Assembly: GCA_015660885.1 (NCBI GenBank)
Contig: JACTUB010000025.1
Location: 1 to 45,157 of the forward strand
DNA: 45,157 nt
From: Methanoregulaceae archaeon
Lineage (GTDB): Archaea; Halobacteriota; Methanomicrobia; Methanomicrobiales; Methanospirillaceae
Direction: 5' to 3'
Below the pieces are notes generated by a model, which had not been told where the DNA came from, searched no databases, and saw only the letters and a program-made list of their open reading frames with translations. How positions within the stretch are numbered: the stretch's first letter is position 1; each line of letters begins with the position of its first letter. Shown one piece after another: positions 14,330 through 22,975 of this stretch. Made by a program: the position numbers and the translations under genes.

Positions 14330-15649
14330 TTAATTTTTATCACGGATGCCCGTAATTTCATCAATCCCTCCACCCAGGATATGCTTAAAAACCAATTTAA
14401 TGTCATTTAATTTTTGTGAGATATATTTCCTGCCTTTTTCCGTTGGACAGTATAACTTGGATTTTCCTGACATCTTAATTTCCATGTAACCGTTCTGTTC
14501 GAGATCATAGAGGAGCATGTATACCCTTGCCTGTGGGATAAGAACGTTATACCTGTTATGGATTTCATGGACAATGTCATTCCCGGATATCGGTTTATCG
14601 AGAAGGGAGAGAACCACCAGTTCAAGTGACTTCTTTACAACATCATCAATGGTTGCCTGCGGGACAATGGAAACTGATTCGGCAGGGAATGTGTGGTGAG
14701 CAAAGGAGAGTGTAGTTTCTTTCCCGGTTGATACAATAATTTTCGATATGCCCTCAGCAAATAATCGGATACGGGTATGATCGATCATTCCGATATTTAT
14801 GGCAATAATTCCTGTTACGGGAATACCTTTTTCCTTTTTTGAGATGATCAATTTCTTCACAGCAATTATATCTTCGAATTCTTCGGTTTCGGAAAAATCA
14901 ATCAGGATTTGCAAAGATCCTGGTGCCTTACTATCCTGCACCGACTCAGTGCACTTTTCCAGAATTGGCAGAAGTGTATGTATTTCGTTTCTTTTTATCC
15001 GGTGTGTGAAGAGTTCCTGCTTCTGTATCTCTTTTAAAAAGTATTTCTGTACCGTGGAACGGGAATATGAGAAAAAATTACGTCCTCCTTTTTTTATACC
15101 CGATTCTATCGCAAATTTAAAGACAGGCTCTTTAATATTATTTTCAGTATACAGGAAGAGGATAATATCAGAGAAAATATCTTTCAAAAGAACAGTTTTG
15201 ATTTCCGGCAGATCCAGGTATTGTGATTCTCCATCGGGCATCATACCGGAGGGCTTTTTCATATCCCGTTCTTTTTGTTCTGAAGTTTTACGAAACAAGG
15301 CTACCTCGATAGTAGCTTTTATCACCAGTTCATTGAACGGTTTTACAATATAGCCATAAGGTTTAACACTTTTAGCTTTTTCAATAATCGTATCATCGGC
15401 ATATGAGGTTACAAAAACGACCGGGATATCCAGTTCTTCATTGATTATTTTTGCTGCTTCAATACCATTTATCTTTCCGGGCATTACTATATCCATCAGT
15501 ACAAGATCGGGTTTCAAGCGTCGTGCTTTTTCAATTGCATCTTCTCCGGATGCAGCCAGACCTGCAACAACATATCCAATAGTATGGAGTATCTCTTCCA
15601 GCTGCAGCAGGATTATCGCTTCATCTTCTACCACAAGAATTTTTGACAT
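14330..15649 (-). CDS. Response regulator fused to a sensory domain and a PadR-like winged helix
   Basis: The 439-residue protein has a receiver domain at about 1-125 (ILVVEDEAI, phosphoacceptor Asp in LVLMDIVMPG, Lys in GYIVKPF). A middle domain at about 145-320 (DIILFLYTENNIKEPVFKFA, ITGIIAINIG) resembles the MEDS/DcmR-type sensory fold; this call is tentative. A C-terminal PadR-type winged helix follows at about 330-405 (ELVVLSLLDKPISGNDIVHE, VYMLLYDLEQNGYMEI). Its ATG shares one base with the TGA of the kinase gene upstream (TGATG), so the two are translated together and almost certainly form a cognate pair. A DNA-binding output is predicted, which is unusual for archaeal receivers. Confidence 0.82.
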   Translation of the reverse strand: MSKILVVEDEAIILLQLEEILHTIGYVVAGLAASGEDAIEKARRLKPDLVLMDIVMPGKINGIEAAKIINEELDIPVVFVTSYADDTIIEKAKSVKPYGYIVKPFNELVIKATIEVALFRKTSEQKERDMKKPSGMMPDGESQYLDLPEIKTVLLKDIFSDIILFLYTENNIKEPVFKFAIESGIKKGGRNFFSYSRSTVQKYFLKEIQKQELFTHRIKRNEIHTLLPILEKCTESVQDSKAPGSLQILIDFSETEEFEDIIAVKKLIISKKEKGIPVTGIIAINIGMIDHTRIRLFAEGISKIIVSTGKETTLSFAHHTFPAESVSIVPQATIDDVVKKSLELVVLSLLDKPISGNDIVHEIHNRYNVLIPQARVYMLLYDLEQNGYMEIKMSGKSKLYCPTEKGRKYISQKLNDIKLVFKHILGGGIDEITGIRDKN

Positions 15650-17421
15650 CAGATACTCACTCTCTGGATAGGAAATTTTACCACTACTTCGGTACCGTTA
15701 TCGTTGTTAATAGTGAATGACCCTTTTAATTGGTATTGTACTAATGCCCTGATTAGCTTAAATCCCAGACTGTTGGCATGCACGGTCTCTGGATTCCCGC
15801 TGATTCCGATACCATCATCGCGTATGGTTATACACATATGTCCTTTTTCCTGTAGCGCCGAAATTTCTATAGTGCCACGTTGTCGTCCTTTGAAGGCGTG
15901 TTTATAAGCATTGGTCAGGATCTCATTCACCATGAGCGCACACGGAATAGCCTGATCAACAGGCAGGAATATCGATGAAGATTCAATTGTAGTAAAGATC
16001 TCACAGTCTTTAGATGAATAAATGTTTGACAAAGCAGCTATCTGATCCCGTATCTGGGTATTCATATCAATTTTATTGAACTGTTTACTTTCATACAGGC
16101 GGGTATGGATCTGCGCCATAGTATCGATTTTCATCATCATATCCATCAAAATGCCGGAAGTAACCGGATCCGGGGATCGCTTCCGCGTCATATCGAGCAA
16201 ACCGGATACAATCTGAAGATTATTTTTGACCCTGTGGTGGATCTCCCGGAGCATCACCTCTTTATCCCTTAAAGACGCCAGGAGATTTTCTTCCGCCTGC
16301 TTGTTATCGGTGACATCACGGAAATTCCAAACCCTGCCAACTACGGCATTCCCGATCTTCTGGGGTTTTGAATATCGCTCAAAGATTCTTCCGTCATTCA
16401 ATTCCAGCATGTCGTAGCTCTGACGTTCCGGATGTTCAATTAGTTCGTTAACGCGGGCTACATAACCATCAGGATCTTTTAATTTTCTTTTTACATACTC
16501 TACTATCGCATTATATTTTTGGGATTCCAGGACTGAATCCGGTATATCCCACATATTCACATACTTTCTGTTATAACTGGTGATCTTTGCCCCTCTGTCA
16601 ACGACAAGAATACCATCAGCTGTTGATTCGAGAGCAGCATTCAGTAAGGACAGCGTTTTTTTGGTAGTTGATTCGGCTAGTTTGCGCTGCGCGATCTCTT
16701 CTTTCAGCGCCGTATTGGCCTTTGCAAGTTCTGTTGTCTTCTTTTTTTCAGTGGTATCATGACCATAGATAGTTACACCATCTTCGTTTTCTATTAGTTT
16801 AAATGTGAACAGGTACGATCCCTCTCCTGCCTCCATCTCAGTCCTTAACAGAGTACCCCCCATAAGCACTTTATTGACAGTTCCTTTGTCAACATCAAAC
16901 ATTACCTGACCAATAGTAATACCCCCTCTTTCCAGCATGGGGTACGCGGCGGGATTTGCGTAGGTAAGAACCCCCTCTTTTGAGACTCTTATCACAGGAT
17001 CTGGATTTTGATCCGGAATTTTGTTCTGGATTTTCTGTTCTGCATTCGATCGCGTAACATTCTGTTCGACTATTTTTTGAAGCTGGGCAAACTCTGTCTC
17101 TGATTCATCCCCTTTTAATAAAAAATAGTCTGCACCCCAGTTTAATGCCTCAATGACCGATTTCTCTCCTCCTGGCACAGAAAAGAAAATGAAAGGAACT
17201 GAAATCCCCCTTGTCTTCAGGGCTTTCAATAATTCAATTCCATCTGGTTGAACAGATGTATATCCGGATACGATGACATCAAATGTCAGGGTTTCAAGAA
17301 TTGTCAGTGCATCTTGTAAAGATACAACAGAGCACATTGAGAAATTACCCTGTTTTTCAAGGTAACGCCGGGTCTTTTCAAGGAATTTTTTATCAGTATC
17401 TTGATGCAGCAGGGATATCAT
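15649..17421 (-). CDS. PAS histidine kinase (HisKA_2 type) with degenerate receiver
   Basis: The 590-residue protein starts with a receiver-like domain (about 1-125) in which the usual phosphoacceptor motif SDY reads IVSGYTS. The Asp is thus replaced by Gly, and the domain is probably not phosphorylated. Two PAS domains follow (about 140-240 and 258-375, the latter with [20 protein letters not shown]). A HisKA_2 dimerisation domain comes next, with His in [20 protein letters not shown], then a HATPase with N box [15 protein letters not shown] and DDGIGIS. No membrane segment is seen, so it is a cytoplasmic sensor. The stop codon overlaps the start of the response-regulator gene by one base. 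Confidence 0.92.
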   Translation of the reverse strand: MISLLHQDTDKKFLEKTRRYLEKQGNFSMCSVVSLQDALTILETLTFDVIVSGYTSVQPDGIELLKALKTRGISVPFIFFSVPGGEKSVIEALNWGADYFLLKGDESETEFAQLQKIVEQNVTRSNAEQKIQNKIPDQNPDPVIRVSKEGVLTYANPAAYPMLERGGITIGQVMFDVDKGTVNKVLMGGTLLRTEMEAGEGSYLFTFKLIENEDGVTIYGHDTTEKKKTTELAKANTALKEEIAQRKLAESTTKKTLSLLNAALESTADGILVVDRGAKITSYNRKYVNMWDIPDSVLESQKYNAIVEYVKRKLKDPDGYVARVNELIEHPERQSYDMLELNDGRIFERYSKPQKIGNAVVGRVWNFRDVTDNKQAEENLLASLRDKEVMLREIHHRVKNNLQIVSGLLDMTRKRSPDPVTSGILMDMMMKIDTMAQIHTRLYESKQFNKIDMNTQIRDQIAALSNIYSSKDCEIFTTIESSSIFLPVDQAIPCALMVNEILTNAYKHAFKGRQRGTIEISALQEKGHMCITIRDDGIGISGNPETVHANSLGFKLIRALVQYQLKGSFTINNDNGTEVVVKFPIQRVSI

Positions 17422-17554
17422 CGATGTTCTTTCCGAAGAATTTTGTTAAAAATACATATCGATAGAATATCAAAGAATCTGATATAACTTTCCCTGATCT
17501 TCAAAAATTGAGACATGATCAGAAAAATTGCAGATGACCGTGGCAAATCTCCCG

Positions 17555-18226
17555 TTAATATCCCAGTGCCTCTTTGACGAGAATGAGTAAAACCCTCCCT
17601 TCGTTTTTTTCATGGGAAAGTATGACACATTTCCCTATTACGCTCGGTGTTCCATATGCCCTCTTTGCCCGTGCATTTTCAAGCGGATAGGAATACTGCC
17701 GGACCCGGTTTAATGCATCCTCAAGGTTTGACACGATCTTGTTAATACCAACCACCAGTATGAGGTGACCAGCGGCAAACGGCCATGCTCCGACCCGGCT
17801 TCCGCTTGCATCACATGCAACTATCTCTCCGGTCTGGGCAATTGCATTTGCACCGGATATAAAATAATCGGCAGCAACGGATTTTCTCCGCAGTTCTGCT
17901 CGTTTCTTATCATTATTTTCCGCAGTTATGACACTGTGCATCAGCTTCCAGCCTGACTGGCTTCCGGTACTGTAATCCTCAAACCCTATTTCGATCAGAG
18001 TAGTTGAAGAACCATTCATCACCTCCGCGCCATAAGGGATGACTTTTTTGAGGACCACCAGGGCATCATCCGCACTTCCTGCAATGACGACTCTTATCCC
18101 ACGACTCTCTATGGCCTTCACCGTTTTTTCTACAACCTCATCCGTAGGTACAGTATTCCATTTCTGGGGATCCACCTGGCTTTCCCTTATGAGGTTTATC
18201 GCGCTATATTGTGTGATTTTAGCCAT
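17555..18226 (-). CDS. LUD-domain (LutC/YkgG-like) protein
   Basis: The 223-residue product matches the LUD domain found in LutB/LutC of lactate utilisation. It shows a Rossmann-like region (GIRVVIAGSADDALVVLKKV), the signature EVMNGSSTTLIEIG, and a glycine-rich stretch after AADYFISGANAIAQTGEIV. No Fe-S or other oxidase subunit lies nearby, so it is a stand-alone LUD protein. In methanogens the substrate is unknown, and an acyl-CoA or lactate-related role would be guesswork. The start is the ATG at 18226, six codons inside the longest frame, giving MAKITQYSA. The gene runs towards the kinase gene with a 130-base gap that probably holds the kinase promoter. Confidence 0.85.
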   Translation of the reverse strand: MAKITQYSAINLIRESQVDPQKWNTVPTDEVVEKTVKAIESRGIRVVIAGSADDALVVLKKVIPYGAEVMNGSSTTLIEIGFEDYSTGSQSGWKLMHSVITAENNDKKRAELRRKSVAADYFISGANAIAQTGEIVACDASGSRVGAWPFAAGHLILVVGINKIVSNLEDALNRVRQYSYPLENARAKRAYGTPSVIGKCVILSHEKNEGRVLLILVKEALGY

Positions 18227-18998
18227 CTTCACATTCCCCTGCAATTCTTAACCGTTTGTTGTGATAAAAATTTAGTAACACTAAGAATCTGAAGAATACA
18301 AATTGCGGTGTCTGCTTATAAATGGCTCGTTATCATGTTTCGTGTGAAATATAAAAAAAACGGAAAAAATATTTCTCGGGAAAAGGAACTGAATTAATAA
18401 TCCAACCCCCCGCGAAGTAACGGGTCAATTTGCATACCAGCTCTTATTCAAATACCGACACAATCTCAATCTAACGCTGATAATGCCAATAATGGAGAAA
18501 TGAGCTAAATCTGTTGGCGGGTACGCGTGCTCGCTGGTGTATACCGGGATATCTCTAAAACCTCAGCCCTGACGGTCAAGAACCGATTTTTTTATTTCAA
18601 GGAAAATTCCTGTCTGGTATGAGGGTCACTATGTCCAAGATAGTCTTGTGCAGGGTATTCTTTTTCCTTGCAATCGTTTTTCTGTGCATTTATTTTGCGC
18701 TGAAGCAGCGAACAAGTTGAAATTTTTATCTGACTTCTCTCTTCCCGTGAGCCATGGTTATCTATATTTTTCTTGTTCACTATTGTGATCAGTCTGGCAG
18801 CATCAGTTTACAAACCAGTCAAAACTGCCAGGATATTGTTCACCACTTTTTATTTATGGCTTTCCACGTGATCTTGATAAAGGTTTGATTTCATCTGAGA
18901 TTCAAGATTAAATTTTTGCCAAAAAATATATATTTTCAGAAACGGGTTAAACAGTCTGTCTGATGTGTTGAAAAAAACTCATTGGACAGGAGATTGTG
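18227..18998. other. Long intergenic stretch
   Basis: Apart from one possible membrane micro-gene (18631-18720) I see no gene here. A TATA-like AAAAAATATATATTTTC at about 18920-18936 probably drives the Met-rich gene at 18999. T-runs at about 18588 could end a transcript. Confidence 0.4.
18631..18720 (+). CDS. Possible single-span membrane microprotein, 29 aa
   Basis: The ATG at 18631 has GAGGGT six bases upstream, and the frame encodes 29 residues: a short polar start (MSKI), one strong hydrophobic helix (VFFFLAIVFLCIYFA) and a basic end (LKQRTS). This is a classic microprotein layout with positive-inside topology. There is no homology that I can recognise, and such short frames arise by chance, so confidence is low. 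Confidence 0.3.
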   Translation: MSKIVLCRVFFFLAIVFLCIYFALKQRTS

Positions 18999-19223
18999 AT
19001 GGGACCATCTGAAGGAAAAATGGGTATGGAACATGGAATGGGAGGAGAACAGGGAACAGATCACATGAAAATGATGTGGGAAAAACTTGACGAGAAGACC
19101 AGGAAGATGGTTATGTCGCGGATGCTTGAGGAGAAGATTATGATGAAGGAAGCATGGATCAAGCATCTGCAGCACAAGATAGAGACAATGAAGATGATCA
19201 AAGCCGCAATGGACAAGATGTAA
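18999..19223 (+). CDS. Methionine-rich small helical protein, 74 aa
   Basis: The product is extremely rich in Met (about 20%), Lys, Glu and His: MGPSEGKMGMEHGMGGE, then a long amphipathic helix of the type KMVMSRMLEEKIMMKEAWIK and a repeat-like end with HLQHKIETMKMIKAAMDKM. Met/His clusters can bind copper or act as oxidant scavengers, but that is inference. The ATG at 18999 follows AGGAG at good spacing. A GTG just before it is a worse choice. It lies upstream of the SOD-encapsulin genes on the same strand but 550 bases away, so it is probably a separate transcript. No family recognised. Confidence 0.65.
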   Translation: MGPSEGKMGMEHGMGGEQGTDHMKMMWEKLDEKTRKMVMSRMLEEKIMMKEAWIKHLQHKIETMKMIKAAMDKM

Positions 19224-19777
19224 CCTCCGATTTTCTTTTCCTCTGACGGAATCTTTTATTTTTTTATTAATAAAAGGAGATTTGGACATAGATCTTTTCT
19301 GTTATCCTCTCATTTATCAAAATTTCCGGATAAACCTCCCAATTTGGTGCCTGCGAGTCGTTTACACGATTTTCCTGAACTACAGAATAAAAAAAGGATT
19401 ACCCAATATTAAAAATAAAACAGTTTTTTTAACATCGGCAACTGTCCGGTGCATGGCTCCACGATTGTTCGGGCATTGGGTGGAAAGTGACCCCATCGAA
19501 TGGTGAACTATTTTGAGAATAGAAAAAGGAATCTTGCGGTTTTACGGTCATATTTTCCCTGCACTATTTTTTTAAGAGCGTCTTATTTACTAATACTTGT
19601 TGGATATTTAAAAAAAAAACAAATCCGTGCATCGCTAAATTTTCCCTGATTGTTTCAAATTTTAAATCAAAATCTGCTTTTTGGGCAAGACTCTTTAAAA
19701 TCTCATACTGAACCCCTGACGGGGATGGGAAAATCCCTTTGAACAGTCCATAAAACGATTCAGGAGGTGTGGAAAGG
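19224..19777 (+). promoter_or_regulatory. Leader and promoter region of the SOD-encapsulin genes
   Basis: No convincing gene lies here; a 74-codon frame at 19282-19506 lacks a ribosome site. TATA-like elements are seen at about 19601-19612 (GGATATTTAAAA) and 19691-19700 (CTCTTTAAAA). The second would give a leader of about 55 bases. That leader contains a small hairpin, CCCC-TGAC-GGGG (19713-19724), and a second one, GGGA-AAA-TCCC, before the strong AGGAGGTG ribosome site of sod. Confidence 0.4.
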
Positions 19778-20395
19778 ATGGAAATAAATAAGTTGTATTC
19801 ACTACCGAAATTGCCCTATGCCTTCGATGCCCTGAAACCCTATATCTCTGAAGAACAGTTGAAATTGCACTACCAGAAACATCACCAGGCATATGTCAAT
19901 GGTGCAAATGCAGTTCTGGAAAAACTTGACAAGGCGCGTAAGGATAACACCGATCTTGACATGAAAGCGACACTCAAAGAACTTTCATTCCATATCGGAG
20001 GTTATCGCCTGCACAACCGGTTCTGGGAAAATCTGGCTCCGGCGGGTAAGGGTGGTGGAGGAACCCCAAAGGGTGAACTGGCAAAAGCAATCGATGCAGA
20101 GTTCGGAAAATTCGATCGGTTTAAAAAAGAGTTCAGCCAGACTGCATCGAGCGTCGAAGGTTCCGGGTGGGCTGTGTTGACTTTCTGTGAAAAAACGCAG
20201 AGACCTCTTATCCTCCAGCTGGAGAAGCATAACGTGAATATCATTCCGGGTTTTGCCATTCTCATGGTGCTTGATGTGTGGGAGCATGCGTACTATCTGG
20301 ATTATAAGAACGACCGTGCAAAATTTATCGAGTCATTCTGGAATATTGTGAACTGGGATATGGTAAGCAACCGGTTTGACTTGTTGAAGAAATGA
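19778..20395 (+). CDS. sod: Fe/Mn superoxide dismutase
   Basis: The 205-residue enzyme dismutates superoxide to peroxide and oxygen. The metal ligands are visible: His31 in [11 protein letters not shown], His79 in [10 protein letters not shown], and Asp166/His170 in LDVWEHAYY. Gly75 and His151 (LEKHNVN) sit at the second-shell positions that distinguish archaeal Fe or cambialistic enzymes. There is no signal peptide, so it is cytoplasmic. Its C-terminus (FDLLKK) carries no encapsulin cargo peptide, so it is probably not packaged. AGGAGGTG lies eight bases before this ATG; a GTG three codons earlier overlaps that site. The encapsulin cargo and shell follow on the same strand, 103 bases on. Confidence 0.96.
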   Translation: MEINKLYSLPKLPYAFDALKPYISEEQLKLHYQKHHQAYVNGANAVLEKLDKARKDNTDLDMKATLKELSFHIGGYRLHNRFWENLAPAGKGGGGTPKGELAKAIDAEFGKFDRFKKEFSQTASSVEGSGWAVLTFCEKTQRPLILQLEKHNVNIIPGFAILMVLDVWEHAYYLDYKNDRAKFIESFWNIVNWDMVSNRFDLLKK

Positions 20396-20498
20396 GCATG
20401 AACACCTGTAAAAAGATGCCTGGATAAGAACAGACGTGTTTCTTTTTCCGGGACATACAGGAGACATTATGATCAGATGATGTAAAAAGAGGTAAAAA

Positions 20499-20861
20499 AT
20501 GCCTGAATTTGTTAACCCGTTCAGCGGGATGGTCCCGGAACGTAAAATGACGATGGAAGAACTTGTGCGGGCTATCCGTCTTGATGTCGCCGGGGAACTT
20601 GAAGCAATCCATGGTTATATGGCCCATTCCGATGCAACGGACAATCCCCTTGCAAAGGCAGTTCTAATCGATATCGCGAATGAAGAGCGTGTCCACGTCG
20701 GCGAACTTGTCCGGCTCCTATCAATCCTTACCGGAGAAGAAGATGAATTTCTTAAAAAGGGAGCGGCTGAGGTTGATACTATGGTGAAGAAGATTGCCCA
20801 CCCTGTGCAGGCAATTGCCGGTGAGGGAGTACCATCTATCGGGTCGTTGAAATCAGGATAA
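20499..20861 (+). CDS. Encapsulated ferritin-like protein (EncFtn)
   Basis: The 120-residue protein is a two-helix half-ferritin that oxidises and loads iron inside an encapsulin shell. Helix 1 carries GELEAIHGYMAH (Glu33, Glu35, His38, Tyr40) and helix 2 carries NEERVHVGEL (Glu62, Glu63, His66). This is the ferroxidase set expected at the dimer interface of EncFtn rings. The extreme C-terminus VPSIGSLKSG (111-120) matches the cargo-loading peptide core (I/L/V-G-S-L) that docks on the inner shell wall, after a flexible linker. GAGGT lies before the ATG. The shell gene begins 12 bases after the stop, so they are one operon. At 120 residues it is slightly shorter than bacterial EncFtn. Confidence 0.93.
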   Translation: MPEFVNPFSGMVPERKMTMEELVRAIRLDVAGELEAIHGYMAHSDATDNPLAKAVLIDIANEERVHVGELVRLLSILTGEEDEFLKKGAAEVDTMVKKIAHPVQAIAGEGVPSIGSLKSG

Positions 20862-20873
20862 GAGGTGGAGGAA

Positions 20874-21662
20874 ATGGAAAACACATATCTGGGACGTAAA
20901 GAAGCCCCTATCGGGTCGGATACCTGGAAATTGCTTGACAGTACTCTGGTTGAAGCGGCAAAGAGCCAGCTTGCCGGCCGCCGGATCATTGCTATTGACG
21001 GGCCGTTTGGTTTTGGGCTGAAGGCAGTACCGACAAGTGACTGTGAACTTGAAAAGGGCATCTCTGGCAGCGGTTTTGTCCCGGTCAATATAATAAAATC
21101 AGGTTTCAGTCTTGGTAAACGTGACCTGGCAGCATATGAAAAAGACGGACTTCCTTTTGATGCAGGACCGGTGGCAAGTGCAGCGATTGACTGCGCTGCA
21201 AAAGAAGACCAGATCCTTTTCCATGGGACCCAGGGTTCCGCAGGATTGCTGAATGTTGAAGGCACCAGTTCCCAGACCCTGACAAAATGGGATAAGGTCG
21301 GTACAGCAGCAGACCAGATCATAGAAGCTGTCACAAAGCTGGATGACACCGGATTCCACGGACCCTATTGCATGGCCCTTGCCCCTTCACTGTATAACCT
21401 GTTGTTGCGCCGGTATCCCCAAGGAGACGGCACGGAACTGGATCATATCCGCACGATTATCGCAGAAGGTGTCATTAAGGCACCAGTCCTGAAAAAAGGC
21501 GGAGTGATCCTCGCCTCTGGCCGCCAGTATTCCACAATAGTTATCGGGCAGGATATGATAATCGGCTATAACGGTCCAGTTGGTGATGGTCTGGATTTCC
21601 AGGTTACCGAAAGCCTGGCACTTTTTATCCGTTCGCCGGAGGCAATCTGTGCGTTGAAATAA
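20874..21662 (+). CDS. Encapsulin shell protein (family 1)
   Basis: The 262-residue protein has the HK97-type fold of encapsulins (linocin M18/CFP29 family) and self-assembles into a protein nanocompartment. Family marks are the N-terminal YLGRKEAPIGSDTWKLLD, LAGRRIIAIDGPFGFGLKAV, an E-loop region around GISGSGFVPVNIIKSGFSLG, the central HGTQGSAGLLN, and the end QVTESLALFIRSPEAICAL. I chose the ATG at 20874, preceded by GAGGTGGAGG; an in-frame GTG at 20865 lies inside that site. The adjacent ferritin-like gene carries the cargo peptide, so the particle is an iron-storage or peroxide-consuming compartment. Encapsulins are uncommon in methanogens, and here the shell is flanked by SOD and redox carriers. 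Confidence 0.95.
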   Translation: MENTYLGRKEAPIGSDTWKLLDSTLVEAAKSQLAGRRIIAIDGPFGFGLKAVPTSDCELEKGISGSGFVPVNIIKSGFSLGKRDLAAYEKDGLPFDAGPVASAAIDCAAKEDQILFHGTQGSAGLLNVEGTSSQTLTKWDKVGTAADQIIEAVTKLDDTGFHGPYCMALAPSLYNLLLRRYPQGDGTELDHIRTIIAEGVIKAPVLKKGGVILASGRQYSTIVIGQDMIIGYNGPVGDGLDFQVTESLALFIRSPEAICALK

Positions 21663-21703
21663 GGAGGAATTTAGCTGAACACAAAAAATGTGAGGTGCAC
21701 GGA

Positions 21704-22051
21704 GTGTTTCAAAAGGTTAAAGATCGTCTGAAAAAATTTGAACAGGAACACGAAATCTACGTCGATGCACAGGATGCAAAGTCCTATTGGTTTGTTGTTG
21801 CAAGGATCCCAAAGAAACAGGACAGTCTGCACCATCTGCACCGGGCGAAAAAATACATATCGGGACTTAACGAAGAAGGAAATGTTCTCGTTTTTTCAGA
21901 ACCGGAGATCACAGAGAATTATTCGATCGAAAACTGGGGAAAGATGGATAGTTTTGACGATTTTGTAGACAAGGCGCTTGCGAGTATTCTTGCGGATAAG
22001 GAAGAGTCTGACAAGGGATTAAAGGAGGGATGTGGGACAAGCTGCGACTAA
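21704..22051 (+). CDS. Hypothetical protein of the encapsulin operon, 115 aa
   Basis: The product is a mixed alpha/beta protein. It has a charged first helix (KVKDRLKKFEQEHEIYVD), a hydrophobic strand (YWFVVARIP), a basic HHLHRAKKYI segment, a strand LVFSEPEITENY and an acidic helix. It ends in a Cys pair, GCGTSCD. I prefer the GTG at 21704, which has GAGGTG six bases upstream; the longer frame would start at 21695 inside that site. No family is recognised. There is no cargo peptide. Its position directly after the shell gene and its C-x3-C end (like tail cysteines in metal or redox carriers) suggest a role in iron or electron delivery to the particle, but this is inference. Confidence 0.68.
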   Translation: MFQKVKDRLKKFEQEHEIYVDAQDAKSYWFVVARIPKKQDSLHHLHRAKKYISGLNEEGNVLVFSEPEITENYSIENWGKMDSFDDFVDKALASILADKEESDKGLKEGCGTSCD

Positions 22052-22069
22052 AATCCTTGTCCTTTGGCA

Positions 22070-22315
22070 ATGACTACCCTACAATTACCTCAGTCATCGA
22101 AAAAGGTCCTGGAAGTACTTAAGGCGGGGGGTGAAATGACGCACAAAGACATTGTGAAAAAAACCCATCTCGCATCGCGCACCGTACGCTATGCGTTAAA
22201 GAAACTCAAAGAACATCATCTTATTATCGAAAAGTTCAATTTCCGCGATGCACGCAGTATCATCTACCAGAACCGGCCAGTGGTATACCCTCATCTTCAG
22301 GAGGTTAAAGCCTGA
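22070..22315 (+). CDS. Winged-helix regulator
   Basis: The 81-residue protein is a minimal winged helix-turn-helix domain. It has SSKKVLEVLKAGGEMTHKDI, then a recognition helix LASRTVRYALKKLKEHHLI, and a wing with FRDARSIIYQ. It has no sensor cysteines and no ligand domain, so it may dimerise directly or act with a partner. It ends the SOD-EncFtn-encapsulin-unknown gene series, 18 bases after the previous stop, and is the best candidate for local control of that operon. ATG 22070 is used. The in-frame TTG two codons before it is less likely. ArsR, MarR and TrmB-like families are all possible. Confidence 0.75.
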   Translation: MTTLQLPQSSKKVLEVLKAGGEMTHKDIVKKTHLASRTVRYALKKLKEHHLIIEKFNFRDARSIIYQNRPVVYPHLQEVKA

Positions 22316-22470
22316 AAAAATATTAAAGGATGGATTAAACGCACGTATTCAGGGATCGAGGATAAAAAATCTTTTTGCGCAGGGAGCGTGTGGCTTATTT
22401 GCAGGGAAAAACGCAAAAATCCCCTGATCCATGACGACAAAATAATAATAACAACATTCTGGAGAACGGA

Positions 22471-22635
22471 ATGGACCTTTACGAATGTCTTGTCTGTGGA
22501 TATATCTATGACCCGGAAGCCGGAGATCCGGCAGGCGGGATCCCACCCGGTGTGGAATTTTCTGACCTTCCGGAAGACTGGGTATGCCCGGAATGCGGAG
22601 CCGGAAAAGACCAGTTTGTAATCGTTCAGACATGA
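22471..22635 (+). CDS. Rubredoxin
   Basis: The 54-residue protein is a classical rubredoxin. It has iron ligands Cys6/Cys9 ([11 protein letters not shown]) and Cys39/Cys42 ([12 protein letters not shown]), and the typical [13 protein letters not shown] loop and aromatic core. It is a one-electron carrier that in anaerobes feeds oxygen- and peroxide-reducing enzymes. GGAG lies six bases upstream of the ATG. Its stop overlaps the start of a decayed DUF488 gene (ATGA). The context with SOD, encapsulin and a flavin oxidoreductase makes a role in ROS reduction likely. Possible reductases are the flavoprotein at 23209 or the ferredoxin next to it. Confidence 0.95.
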   Translation: MDLYECLVCGYIYDPEAGDPAGGIPPGVEFSDLPEDWVCPECGAGKDQFVIVQT

Positions 22636-22975
22636 GATACGGTATGATTCAGCGGGAAAGTTTTTTCAAGGGGAATTCAGACGAGAACGGATTTCGGGTT
22701 CTTATCGAAAGGGTCTGGTTGTACCGGGCTCATCGGGTAAGGGTGACCCTGAATGTGAAGATGGAGCATCTATTATCATTTCTTTTGGATGGAGCGATTT
22801 TTTCACCCGCTTTTGCCCTAGAAGCAGGATTGAAAAGTGATTTTATCAATGAATTGAAATGCCAGAAACTTAATAGAGGGCTCATTTCTGCTCACGGTTC
22901 CCGCGATGAATGAAACGATGCAACTGTTGCTTTGAGAATGTATCGGAAAAACAAGGGGGCCGGAACAGTATGAAG
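22632..22975 (+). pseudogene. Decayed DUF488-family gene
   Basis: The start is intact: ATGA overlap with rubredoxin, then a SDENGFRVLIERVW segment that matches the DUF488 signature (D-x-G-x-R-V-L-V-D-R-L-W). After that the frame is lost. Later pieces appear in other frames: WSDFFTRF with RIEK (family W-x-x-F-x-x-R-Y), and LISAHGSRDE, then after an in-frame stop NDATVALRMY (family T-L-L-Y-x-A-K-D-E-x-x-N-x-A). At least one frameshift and one stop are present, so the gene is inactive. It overlaps the start of the ferredoxin gene. Confidence 0.6.

Noticed and set aside
18592..18780. 62-codon minus-strand frame
   Set aside because: It starts with GTG, has no ribosome site, and lies opposite a better micro-gene.
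19282..19506. 74-codon plus-strand frame in the sod leader region
   Set aside because: It has no ribosome site and mixed low-complexity sequence. Its end (APRLFGHWVESDPIEW) looked protein-like, but I could not link it to a family.
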